Positions 9,290 to 16,955 of a stretch of 46,446 bases of DNA are shown in pieces (position 1 is the first letter of the stretch; every line of letters begins with the position of its first letter). The stretch is from Mycobacterium scrofulaceum (GTDB lineage: Bacteria; Actinomycetota; Actinomycetes; Mycobacteriales; Mycobacteriaceae), in NCBI RefSeq assembly GCF_001667885.1, contig NZ_LZJW01000111.1, positions 1-46,446 of the forward strand. Reading direction: 5' to 3'. Position numbers and translations under genes: made by a program. The notes under the pieces are model-generated. The model did no database searches. It was not told the DNA's origin and saw nothing but the letters and a program-made list of their open reading frames with translations.

Positions 9290-10975
9290 GTGGCCCGCAC
9301 TTCCGCGCCCGCCCGAGATCGGCCGTGGCGTCGCCCCGGCGCCCTCCGCTACGCGCTGAGCCGGATACGCGGCATCGCCAAGCCGCCCGTCACGGTGACC
9401 GACCCACCGGCCGAGGTCGACGTCGAACGTGACGTCGCCGTGCCCACCCGCGATGGAACGGCATTGCGGATCAACCTCTTCCGGCATGCCGACGCCGGCC
9501 CCCGGCCCGTCATTCTCAGCATTCACCCGTACGGCAAGGACGATCTCCCGAAGCGGCGGCGCGGCAACGGTTGGACGTTCTCCATCCAGTACCGAATACT
9601 GCGCCAGCCGCGACCGGTGACGTTCTCGGCGCTGACCGGCTGGGAGGCGCCCGATCCCGCGTGGTGGACCGCGCAGGGCTTCGTCGTGGTAAACGCCGAC
9701 TCGCGGGGCTGCGGTCACTCCGACGGCACCGGGGAGCTGTTGTCGGGGCGGGAGGCCGAGGACACCTACGACCTGGTGCAGTGGATCGCCGCGCAGCCGT
9801 GGAGCGACGGGCGGGTCGTCATGCTTGGGGTGTCGTACCTGGCCATCAGCCAGTACGCCGCCGCGGCCCTGCGACCGCCTGCGCTGCGGGCGATCTGCCC
9901 GTGGGAAGGCTTCACCGACGCATACCGCGACCTCACCTTTCCCGGCGGCGTCGCCGAACGGGGTTTCACCCGGTTGTGGTCGCGCAACGTGCGGCGCGAC
10001 ACCCGCCAGGCCTACGACCTGGAACGGATGCAGGACGCCCACCCGCTGCGCGACGAATTCTGGCGCTCGCTGGTGCCGGATCTCTCGGCGGTCGACGTGC
10101 CGATGCTGGTGTGCGGCAGCTTCTCCGACAACAACCTGCACAGTCGCGGCTCCATCCGCGCGTTCACCCAGGCGGCCTCCGGCCACGCCCGCCTCTACAC
10201 CCACCGCGCCGGCAAGTGGGCCACGTTCTACTCCGCGCCAGCGCTCGCCGAGCAGCTGGCGTTCTTTCGCGCGGTGCTGGACGGGGCACCCGGTTCTCGC
10301 AGCGTCCGCCTCGAAGTCCGTGAAGACCGCGACACGGTCGCCGCGGTGCGCGAAGAGGCCGAATGGCCGCTCGCGCGGACCCGTTGGCGCCCAATGTATT
10401 TGGCCGGGGATGGGCTGCTGACTGCCCAGCGGCCGCCGGTCGACGGTGACATTGTGTTCGAAACCCGTTCCGGCGCAGCTGCTTTCAGCTGGACGGTGCC
10501 TGCGGACGTCGAGCTGACCGGCCCGATGGCTGCGCGGCTGTGGATCGAGCTGGACGGGTGCAACGACGCCAACCTGTTCGTCGGCGTGGAGAAGTGGCGT
10601 GGCGGGCGGTTCGTCGGATTCGAGGGCTCCTACGGCTACGGCCGCGACAGGGTGACCACCGGGTGGCAGCGGGTCGCGCTGCGGGCGCTGGACCCGAAGC
10701 TTTCGCGGCCGTGGGAACCCGTCGCGGCGTGCACCGACCCGCAGCCGGTTTCCGCTCACGAGGCGGTCGAGGTCAATGTCGCGCTGGGCCCGTCCGCGAC
10801 GCTGTTCCGCGCCGGCGAGCAGCTGCGGCTGGTGGTCGCCGGGCGATGGTTGTGCCCGAGAAACCCGCTCACCGGACAGCTTCCCGCGGCCTACGCCGGC
10901 TCCCCGCCCGGGCGCATCAGACTGCTTTGGGGGCCGCGCTACGACGCGCACCTGCTGATCCCGGAGATCCCCTAA
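9290..10975 (+). CDS. CocE/NonD family alpha/beta hydrolase (X-Pro dipeptidyl-peptidase type, Rv1215c-like)
   Basis: 561-residue protein with an N-terminal alpha/beta hydrolase (about 45-340) and a C-terminal jelly-roll domain (about 370-560), the layout of CocE and X-Pro dipeptidyl-peptidases. The nucleophile elbow GVSYLA carries Ser182, and Asp280 lies in CGSFSDNN. The third member of the triad is not where CocE has it (GPWxH): here the motif reads GKWAT, with Thr312 at the His position; His305 lies nearby. GTG start at 9290, 19 bases after the methyltransferase stop, so probably the last gene of the operon. Family assignment is sure; activity and substrate are not. Confidence 0.85.
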   Translation: MARTSAPARDRPWRRPGALRYALSRIRGIAKPPVTVTDPPAEVDVERDVAVPTRDGTALRINLFRHADAGPRPVILSIHPYGKDDLPKRRRGNGWTFSIQYRILRQPRPVTFSALTGWEAPDPAWWTAQGFVVVNADSRGCGHSDGTGELLSGREAEDTYDLVQWIAAQPWSDGRVVMLGVSYLAISQYAAAALRPPALRAICPWEGFTDAYRDLTFPGGVAERGFTRLWSRNVRRDTRQAYDLERMQDAHPLRDEFWRSLVPDLSAVDVPMLVCGSFSDNNLHSRGSIRAFTQAASGHARLYTHRAGKWATFYSAPALAEQLAFFRAVLDGAPGSRSVRLEVREDRDTVAAVREEAEWPLARTRWRPMYLAGDGLLTAQRPPVDGDIVFETRSGAAAFSWTVPADVELTGPMAARLWIELDGCNDANLFVGVEKWRGGRFVGFEGSYGYGRDRVTTGWQRVALRALDPKLSRPWEPVAACTDPQPVSAHEAVEVNVALGPSATLFRAGEQLRLVVAGRWLCPRNPLTGQLPAAYAGSPPGRIRLLWGPRYDAHLLIPEIP

Positions 10976-11076
10976 CCCGATGGTGGCGACCCGCTTCGCC
11001 CGGCTACGCCGCGCTCGCGATCGCCTAACCCGATGGTGGCGACCCGCTTCGCCCGGCTACGCCGCGCTCGCGATCG
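10971..11076. repeat. Exact 53-bp tandem duplication between the CocE-type gene and glgC
   Basis: The 53-bp unit 10971-11023, beginning CCTAACCCGATGG, is repeated without a mismatch at 11024-11076. The first copy contains the TAA stop of the CocE-type gene and the second ends three bases before the glgC stop. The unit contains the palindrome GCGATCGC near its end and CG-rich arms that could fold. In M. tuberculosis this junction holds the PE14 gene (recalled). The unit looks like a mobile or slipped intergenic repeat rather than coding DNA. Confidence 0.85.
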
Positions 11077-11079
11077 CCA

Positions 11080-12294
11080 CTAGATCCAGACGCCCTTGCC
11101 CACCGCGACGACGCCGCCGGCGCTGATCGCGAAACGCTCGCGGTCCCTCTCCAGATCCACGCCCACCATCTCGCCCGGTCCGACGACCACGTTCTTGTCC
11201 AGGATGGCGTGGCGCACCACGGCGCCCCGGCCGACCCGGGCGCCCGGCATGATCACGCTGCCCTCAACGATCGCGCCGTCGTCGACCACGACGTTGGACG
11301 ACAGCACCGAGTTACGCACCGAGGCGGCCGAAATGATGCTGCCGGCGCCGACGACCGACTCCTGCGCCGACCCGCCGTTGACGAATTTGGCCGGGGCCAG
11401 GTTCTCCGACTCGCCGCGGATCGGCCAGCGCTTGTTGTAGAGGTTGAACACCGGATGCACCGACACCAGGTCCATGTGCGCGTCGTAGAAGGCATCCAGC
11501 GTCCCCACGTCACGCCAGTAGGCCCGGTCGCGGTCGGTGGCACCGGGCACCTCGTTGTCGTTGAAGTCGTACACCGCGGCCATTCCGTCGTCGACCAGTC
11601 GCGGGATGATGTCGCCGCCCATGTCGTGATCGGAGTGGTCGTCGTCGGCATCGGCGCGGATGGCGTCGATGAGGACCTTCGTGGTGAAGATGTAGTTGCC
11701 CATCGACACGAAGGTCGACTCGGGGTCGTCCGGGACGCCCGGAGGATCCAGGGGCTTCTCCACGAAATCGCGGATGCGGCCGGAGTCGTCGGCGTCGATG
11801 CAACCGAAAGCGCTGGCCTCGCCGCGCGGCACCCGGATGCCGGCCACCGTTGCCCCTGCCCCACTTTCGATGTGGAACTGGACCATCTGCTCGGGGTCCA
11901 TCCGGTAGACGTGGTCGGCGCCGAAAACGACTATGTAGTCGGGGTCTTCGTCGTAGATCAGGTTGAGCGACTGGTAGATCGCGTCGGCGGAACCGGTGTA
12001 CCAGCGCGGGCCCAGCCGCTGCTGCGCGGGCACCGGCGTGATGTACTCACCGGCCAGACCCGACAACCGCCAGTTCTGCGAAATGTGACGGTCCAGTGAA
12101 TGCGACTTGTACTGGGTGAGAACGCAGATCCGCAAATAGCGGGCATTGACGAGGTTGGACAGCACGAAGTCGATCAGCCGGTAGGCGCCGCCGAAGGGAA
12201 CCGCGGGCTTGGCCCGATCCGCGGTGAGCGGATACAGCCGCTTGCCCTCACCCCCGGCCAGGACAATGCCCAGCACGTGTGGCGCTTCCCTCAT
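11080..12294 (-). CDS. glgC: Glucose-1-phosphate adenylyltransferase
   Basis: 404-residue ADP-glucose pyrophosphorylase: ATP + glucose-1-phosphate give ADP-glucose + PPi. It has the nucleotide-binding start [17 protein letters not shown] (residues 8-24), the substrate motif [14 protein letters not shown] (34-47) and a C-terminal left-handed beta-helix with hexapeptide-like repeats ([20 protein letters not shown] and following). ATG at 12294; the length equals that of Rv1213. It is divergent from glgM, which uses ADP-glucose; the 149 bp between the two starts should hold both promoters. Confidence 0.97.
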   Translation of the reverse strand: MREAPHVLGIVLAGGEGKRLYPLTADRAKPAVPFGGAYRLIDFVLSNLVNARYLRICVLTQYKSHSLDRHISQNWRLSGLAGEYITPVPAQQRLGPRWYTGSADAIYQSLNLIYDEDPDYIVVFGADHVYRMDPEQMVQFHIESGAGATVAGIRVPRGEASAFGCIDADDSGRIRDFVEKPLDPPGVPDDPESTFVSMGNYIFTTKVLIDAIRADADDDHSDHDMGGDIIPRLVDDGMAAVYDFNDNEVPGATDRDRAYWRDVGTLDAFYDAHMDLVSVHPVFNLYNKRWPIRGESENLAPAKFVNGGSAQESVVGAGSIISAASVRNSVLSSNVVVDDGAIVEGSVIMPGARVGRGAVVRHAILDKNVVVGPGEMVGVDLERDRERFAISAGGVVAVGKGVWI

Positions 12295-12443
12295 GGTTCA
12301 AACCTATCGGCCGTCGCGAACCGCTGCCAGAGGGACCGCTCTATTGGCGGCCGGCTGCGCAGCTGTCCGTCAATGTCGTTGGTTTCCAGCCGATTGTCCA
12401 GCCCGACTCGCGGGCCCCGCCGACGCCGAACTACCGTGCGGGT

Positions 12444-13607
12444 ATGCGGGTGGCGATGATGACTCGGGAGTACCCACCGGAGGTCTACGGGGGAGCCGGT
12501 GTACACGTCACCGAACTGGTCGCCCAACTGCGCCGACTGTGCGCGGTCGACGTGCACTGCATGGGCGCGCCGCGGCCGAACGCCTTCGTGCACCAGCCCG
12601 ATCCGCGCCTGCAGGGCGCCAACCCGGCGCTGTCGACGTTGTCCTCGGACCTGTTGATGGCCAACGCCGCGTCGGCCGCCAGCGTCGTGCATTCGCACAC
12701 CTGGTACACCGGCATGGCCGGCCATCTGGCCGCCCTGCTGCACGACATCCCGCACGTCCTGACCGCCCATTCGCTCGAGCCGCTGCGGCCGTGGAAGGCC
12801 GAGCAGCTCGGCGGCGGCTACCGCATCTCGACGTGGGTGGAGCACACCGCCGTCCAGGCCGCGGACGCCGTCATCGCGGTGAGCTCCGCGATGCGCGAAG
12901 ACATCCTGCGGGTCTACCCCGCCTTGGATCCCAGCCTGGTGCACGTCATCCGCAACGGGGTCGACACCGATGTCTGGCATCCCGCCGGGCCGATGCAAAC
13001 GGGGTCGCTGTTGGCCGAGCTCGGGGTCGACCCGGACCGGCCCATCGTGGCGTTCGTCGGCCGAATCACCCGGCAGAAGGGCGTCGCGCACCTGGTCGCG
13101 GCGGCGCACCACTTCGACCCCGAGGTGCAGGTGGTGCTGTGCGCGGGCGCCCCCGACACCCCGGAGATCGCCGACGAGATGCGGTCCGCGGTGGCGCGCC
13201 TGGCCGATAGCCGACGGGGCGTGTTCTGGGTCCGGGAGATGCTGCCCATTGGGGAGCTGCGCGAAATATTATCGGCGGCAACGGTATTCGTGTGCCCCTC
13301 GGTGTATGAGCCGCTGGGCATCGTGAACCTGGAGGCAATGGCATGCGCGACGGCCGTGGTGGCGTCGGACGTCGGCGGGATACCGGAGGTGGTCGCCGAC
13401 GGGGTGACCGGATTGCTGGTGCATTACGACCCCAGCGACCCGACCGGTTATCAGGCCAGGCTGGCCGAAGCGGTCAATGAGCTCGTCGCGGATCCCGAGC
13501 GGGCGAAGCGCTACGGCGAGGCGGGTCGGCAGCGCTGCGTCGAGGAGTTCTCCTGGGCTTACGTCGCCGAGCAGACCCTGGAGATCTACCGAAAGGTGTG
13601 TGCGTAG
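12444..13607 (+). CDS. glgM: ADP-glucose-dependent alpha-maltose-1-phosphate synthase GlgM (annotated earlier as glycogen synthase)
   Basis: 387-residue GT-B glycosyltransferase of family GT4. The N-terminal motif TREYPPEVYGGAGVHV binds the donor, FVGRITRQKG opens the C-terminal Rossmann domain, and PSVYEPLGIVNLEAMA (about 290-305) is the E-x7-E donor motif. ATG 12444 gives exactly the length of Rv1212c. In mycobacteria this enzyme is shown to make maltose-1-phosphate from ADP-glucose and glucose-1-phosphate for the GlgE pathway, feeding glycogen and capsular alpha-glucan. It is divergent from glgC, the source of ADP-glucose. Ends 23 bases before the convergent DUF3117 gene. Confidence 0.95.
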   Translation: MRVAMMTREYPPEVYGGAGVHVTELVAQLRRLCAVDVHCMGAPRPNAFVHQPDPRLQGANPALSTLSSDLLMANAASAASVVHSHTWYTGMAGHLAALLHDIPHVLTAHSLEPLRPWKAEQLGGGYRISTWVEHTAVQAADAVIAVSSAMREDILRVYPALDPSLVHVIRNGVDTDVWHPAGPMQTGSLLAELGVDPDRPIVAFVGRITRQKGVAHLVAAAHHFDPEVQVVLCAGAPDTPEIADEMRSAVARLADSRRGVFWVREMLPIGELREILSAATVFVCPSVYEPLGIVNLEAMACATAVVASDVGGIPEVVADGVTGLLVHYDPSDPTGYQARLAEAVNELVADPERAKRYGEAGRQRCVEEFSWAYVAEQTLEIYRKVCA

Positions 13608-13630
13608 CGCAGCCGTCCGTCGGCGCGCGG

Positions 13631-13804
13631 TCAGCTGGAGCTCGTGACACCCTTGAGTTCGTCACCGAGGGCGGCGGCTTCGTCGGGCGTCAGCTCGACG
13701 ACCAGTCGTCCGCCTCCCTCAAGTGGTACCCGCATCACGATGCCGCGCCCCTCCTTGGTTGCTTCCAGAGGACCGTCGCCGGTCCGGGGCTTCATCGCCG
13801 CCAT
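13631..13804 (-). CDS. DUF3117 small protein (Rv1211-like)
   Basis: 57-residue protein that is almost entirely the DUF3117 domain of actinobacteria (MAAMKPRTGDGP at its start, EGRGIVMRVPLEGGGRLVVELT in the middle). The ATG at 13804 is chosen because a strong GGAGGGAG ribosome site (13811-13818) stands six bases upstream. The longer versions annotated in M. tuberculosis, starting at MLGADQ (13864 here), have no comparable site. No function is known. It is convergent with glgM and downstream of tag on the same strand, with about 190 bp between. Confidence 0.85.
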   Translation of the reverse strand: MAAMKPRTGDGPLEATKEGRGIVMRVPLEGGGRLVVELTPDEAAALGDELKGVTSSS

Positions 13805-13997
13805 CGAGTGCTCCCTCCAGGTTCGAGCTGGCCCGCCTTTGCGGGCCTGGTCGGCGCCGAGCATGCCCCGCCAGCGATTTTCCAGCCATACCCGACATCG
13901 AACTGCCAAATCACCCCTCTATTGTTCCCTATCCAGGTCACGAGTTGAACAAAGACCCGGTTCTCCGGGCTTAGCGGGCCGTTCGCGGCCCGCGCCG

Positions 13998-14576
13998 TCA
14001 GCGGGAGGAAGGCACCCAACAACCGCGGATATGGTCGTCGACCATCCCGGTCGCCTGCATCAACGCATAGGCCGTGGTCGGCCCGACGAAGCGGAACCCG
14101 CGCCGCTTGAGCTCACGCGCCATGGCCTTCGATTCCTCAGTGGCCGAGGGAATCTGGGAGCCGTCGGCCGGCCGGGGGCGCGGTTCCGGCGCGAACGACC
14201 ACAGCAGCTTCGACAGGTCCTCGGGAGTTCCCAGCTCAGCGGCGGCGCGGGCGTTCGCGATGGTCGCGTCGATCTTCGCGCGGTTGCGCACGATCCCCGT
14301 GTCGGCCATCAGCCGCTGCACGTCGGCGTCGGTGTACCCGGCGACCCGCTCGAAATCGAAGCCGGCGAACGCGCGCCGGAAGTTCTCCCGTTTGCGCAGG
14401 ATGATCAGCCACGACAGCCCGCTCTGGAAGGCCTCCAGGCTCATCCGCTCGAAGAGCGCCACCCCGTCGTGCACCGCGCGGCCCCACTCCTGGTCGTGGT
14501 AATCGCGGTACATCTCGAAATCGGGTCCCGGCCGGATGGCCGCCCAGCTACACCGAACCAGCCCGTCATCGCTCAC
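13998..14576 (-). CDS. tag: DNA-3-methyladenine glycosylase I
   Basis: 192-residue Tag enzyme that removes 3-methyladenine from alkylated DNA, the first step of base excision repair. The zinc-binding set of the family can be seen: Cys9 (VRCSW), His27 (DYHDQEWG), His182 and Cys186 (DDHIRGCW). The base-binding segment RDYHDQEWGRAVHD and the helix-hairpin-helix-like region are intact. It starts with GTG two bases after the stop of the DivIVA-like gene, so the two are translated from one message. Confidence 0.95.
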   Translation of the reverse strand: MSDDGLVRCSWAAIRPGPDFEMYRDYHDQEWGRAVHDGVALFERMSLEAFQSGLSWLIILRKRENFRRAFAGFDFERVAGYTDADVQRLMADTGIVRNRAKIDATIANARAAAELGTPEDLSKLLWSFAPEPRPRPADGSQIPSATEESKAMARELKRRGFRFVGPTTAYALMQATGMVDDHIRGCWVPSSR

Positions 14577-14578
14577 AT

Positions 14579-14926
14579 CTAGTCCTGACGATCGTCGCCG
14601 TCCCCGGGTTCCACGGCCTCGGGTTCGTCTTCGGCCTTCGCGGGGGCGTGCACCGCGGCCAGCTGGCCACGCAGCGCCTCGAGCTCGCGGGCGAGCCGGT
14701 CCAGCACCCAGTCCACCTCGCTGGTCTTGTATCCGCGCAGCACCTGGGTGAACTTGACGGCGTCGACGTCCGCGCCGGTCACACCGTAGGCGGGCAACAC
14801 CGTCGCGGTCGTCCCGCGCGGCAGGGGCGGCAGCTGTTCACCCCGTCCGAACAGCAGACTCGCCGCGCCGAACAGCACGATCGCCACCAGCACCAGCACC
14901 ACCAGGTAGAGCAACACCAACGCCAC
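14579..14926 (-). CDS. Small DivIVA-domain membrane protein (Rv1209-like)
   Basis: 115 residues. Residues 1-27 form one hydrophobic helix (VLLYLVVLVLVAIVLFGAASLLF). Residues about 55-95 carry the short DivIVA-type motif VDAVKFTQVLRGYKTSEVDWVLDRLARELEALR, with the F-x6-GY-x3-VD pattern and a coiled coil. The tail is acidic. GTG start at 14926. Such proteins are thought to localise at membranes through DivIVA-like contacts; no partner is known. It is placed between gpgS and tag on the same strand. Confidence 0.85.
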   Translation of the reverse strand: MALVLLYLVVLVLVAIVLFGAASLLFGRGEQLPPLPRGTTATVLPAYGVTGADVDAVKFTQVLRGYKTSEVDWVLDRLARELEALRGQLAAVHAPAKAEDEPEAVEPGDGDDRQD

Positions 14927-14976
14927 GTCGTCGATATTGCCCTATGGCACCGACACCGCGATGACGCAGCGGGGCC

Positions 14977-15963
14977 TTAGCGCGGCCGCAAGACCTTCAT
15001 CGGCGGCCGGTCCGCGAGCGACACCGGCGACGTGCGCTGGGTGTAGCCCTGAAAGTCGGTGCCCTCGGTGTCGTCGGCGAAGAACTGCGTCAGCCCGACG
15101 CCGGAGTCGGGGACCCCGCAGCGCGAGAGCAGGGTCGCGATGACCTGCCGACTCATCGCGCCCAGCTCGGCCAGCGGCCGGTTGCGGTGCTCCCGCACAC
15201 CGAGGTTGACCTGGGCGATCGCCCCCAGGCCCAGCCGGTCGAAGGTGTCCAGCAGCAGGCCGATCTCCACGCCGTAGCCCGGCGCGAACGGCACCGACGT
15301 GAGCAGTTCGCGGGTGGCGGCGTACTCCCCGCCGAGCGGCTGCAGAATGCCGCCCAGCTCCGGCCGCAGCGCGGCGAGCAGCGGCCGGGCCACCAGCTCG
15401 GTGACCCGCCCCCCTCCGGTCGCGCCGGCCACGTCGCCGACGCGCAGCGGGCGCCGGTAGAAGCTTTTGACCAGGTGGATGCCGTCGCCCATCAACAGCG
15501 GGCCGACCAGCCACGGCACGAACATCGGGTGCGGGTTGATCAGGTCGGAGTCGACGAACACGACGATGTCACCGCTGGTGGCCGCCAGCGAACGCCACAG
15601 CGCCTCGCCCTTGCCCGGCCGGATCGGCACCTCGGGCAACGCCTGCTCCCGGCTGACCACGCGGGCGCCCGCGGCGACGGCGCGGATCTCGGTGTCATCC
15701 GTCGAGCCGGAGTCGAGCACGATCAGCTCGTCGACCAGCCCGTCGACCAGCGGTGAGATGCTGTCGACCACCGATTCGATCGTCTCTTCTTCGTCGAGGG
15801 CCGGCAGCACCACCGAGATGGTGCGGCCCGCCTTCGCCGCCTCGAGTTCGGCGACCGTCCAGCCGGGACGGTTCCAGCTGCGGTCCGCCAGCCAGGTGTC
15901 GCCCGGACGGGCGGCCAGCACCGCGTCGGTGAGGTCGCCGGCGAACAGGTCGGATGCCGTCAT
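14977..15963 (-). CDS. gpgS: Glucosyl-3-phosphoglycerate synthase
   Basis: 328-residue GT-A enzyme of family GT81 that joins glucose from a nucleotide donor to 3-phosphoglycerate, the first step towards the methylglucose lipopolysaccharides that regulate mycobacterial fatty-acid synthase. The donor start VVLPALDEEETI (51-62), the metal-binding DSD motif at 138-140 and the acceptor region RVTELVARPLL are visible. Length fits the family (about 324). Its ATG overlaps the folP2 stop (ATGA), so translation is coupled to folP2. Confidence 0.95.
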   Translation of the reverse strand: MTASDLFAGDLTDAVLAARPGDTWLADRSWNRPGWTVAELEAAKAGRTISVVLPALDEEETIESVVDSISPLVDGLVDELIVLDSGSTDDTEIRAVAAGARVVSREQALPEVPIRPGKGEALWRSLAATSGDIVVFVDSDLINPHPMFVPWLVGPLLMGDGIHLVKSFYRRPLRVGDVAGATGGGRVTELVARPLLAALRPELGGILQPLGGEYAATRELLTSVPFAPGYGVEIGLLLDTFDRLGLGAIAQVNLGVREHRNRPLAELGAMSRQVIATLLSRCGVPDSGVGLTQFFADDTEGTDFQGYTQRTSPVSLADRPPMKVLRPR

Positions 15964-16835
15964 GCCAGCCCCCTGACCGTGCGCGCCGGCGCGCGGATTC
16001 CCTGGATCGAGGCGACCATTTCGAGCACCCGTCGGGTCGCGGCGACCTCGTGGACGCGGAACATTCGCGCCCCGGCGGCCGCCGCCAGCGCGGTGGCCGC
16101 CAACGTGCCCTCGAGCCGCTCGGTCAATTCCACCCCCAGAGTCTCCCCGACGAAGTCCTTGTTACTCAAAGCCATCAGCACGGGCCATCCGGTATTAACA
16201 AGATCGCTCAGGTGCCGCAACAGCAGCAGCCCGTGGAAGGTGTTCTTGCCGAAGTCGTGGGCCGGGTCGATCAGCACCCGGTCGCGGGCCACCCCGCTCG
16301 CGACCGCGCGCTCGGCGGCGGCGGTGACCTGGCGAATGACGTCGTCGACCACCCCGCGGGTGCTGGTTCCATAGCTCACCCGGAACGGGCGGGTGCGGGG
16401 CAGCGCCCCGCCGGTGTGCGAACACACCAGCCCCACGCCGAACTCCGCGGCGACCGCCGCCAGTTCCGGGTCGATGCCGCCCCAGGTGTCGTTGATCAGG
16501 TCCGCCCCGGCCGCGCACGCCACCTTGGCCACCTCGGAGCGCCAGGTGTCCACGCTGATCAGCTGGTCGGGGTAGGCGTCGCGCAGCCACTCGATGAACG
16601 GGATCAACCGGGCGATCTCGGTGTCGGCGTCGACCTCCTGGCCGGGGCCTGCTTTGACACCGCCGACGTCGATGACGTCGGCCCCCTCGGCGACGGCCCG
16701 GTGCGCGGCGGACCGGGCGGCCTCGTCGCTGAAGGTCGCACCCTTGTCGTAGAACGAGTCGGGGGTGCGGTTGACGATCGCCATGATCAGCGGGCGATCG
16801 CCGGCGACCGGGCGGCCGCAGAAGGTCGAATGCAC
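15960..16835 (-). CDS. folP2: Dihydropteroate synthase homologue FolP2
   Basis: 291-residue TIM-barrel protein of the pterin-binding family with IMAIVNRTPDSFYDKG and DVGGVKAGPG loops, SVDTWR, and NDTWGG. In place of the canonical DHPS segments some residues differ, and mycobacterial FolP2 is reported not to replace FolP1; its true reaction is unclear. The GTG at 16835 (VHSTFCGRP) is the first start that covers the conserved part; the frame runs upstream without similarity. It is followed by gpgS with an ATGA overlap, suggesting a joint role, possibly near methylglucose lipopolysaccharide synthesis (inference). Confidence 0.9.
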   Translation of the reverse strand: MHSTFCGRPVAGDRPLIMAIVNRTPDSFYDKGATFSDEAARSAAHRAVAEGADVIDVGGVKAGPGQEVDADTEIARLIPFIEWLRDAYPDQLISVDTWRSEVAKVACAAGADLINDTWGGIDPELAAVAAEFGVGLVCSHTGGALPRTRPFRVSYGTSTRGVVDDVIRQVTAAAERAVASGVARDRVLIDPAHDFGKNTFHGLLLLRHLSDLVNTGWPVLMALSNKDFVGETLGVELTERLEGTLAATALAAAAGARMFRVHEVAATRRVLEMVASIQGIRAPARTVRGLA

Positions 16836-16880
16836 ACGTCTATGGTGCCCTTTCGCCGCGCCGGACGCGGGCCGGGGATC

Positions 16881-16955
16881 GAGTGTGCGGCCAGGGCGCG
16901 CCGCCGCGGCGTGTCGTCGCCGCGAGCGCACGCCCGCCGCCGTCAACGCACGCTC
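16881..16955 (-). terminator. Gene-end stem-loop element, copy A (3' end of fadD6)
   Basis: Outer arms GAGTGTGCG (16881-16889) and CGCACGCTC (16947-16955) pair over nine bases with one G-U wobble. The centre holds GGCGTGTCGTCGCC (16908-16921). The outer arm includes the fadD6 TGA stop. The same outer and central motifs recur at 40017-40075 and 40913-40926. Placement at gene ends suggests a transcription terminator or a REP-like element. Confidence 0.6.

Noticed and set aside
9122..10951. 609-codon minus-strand ORF opposite the CocE-type gene
   Set aside because: Low-complexity antisense frame; the plus-strand protein has clear hydrolase motifs.
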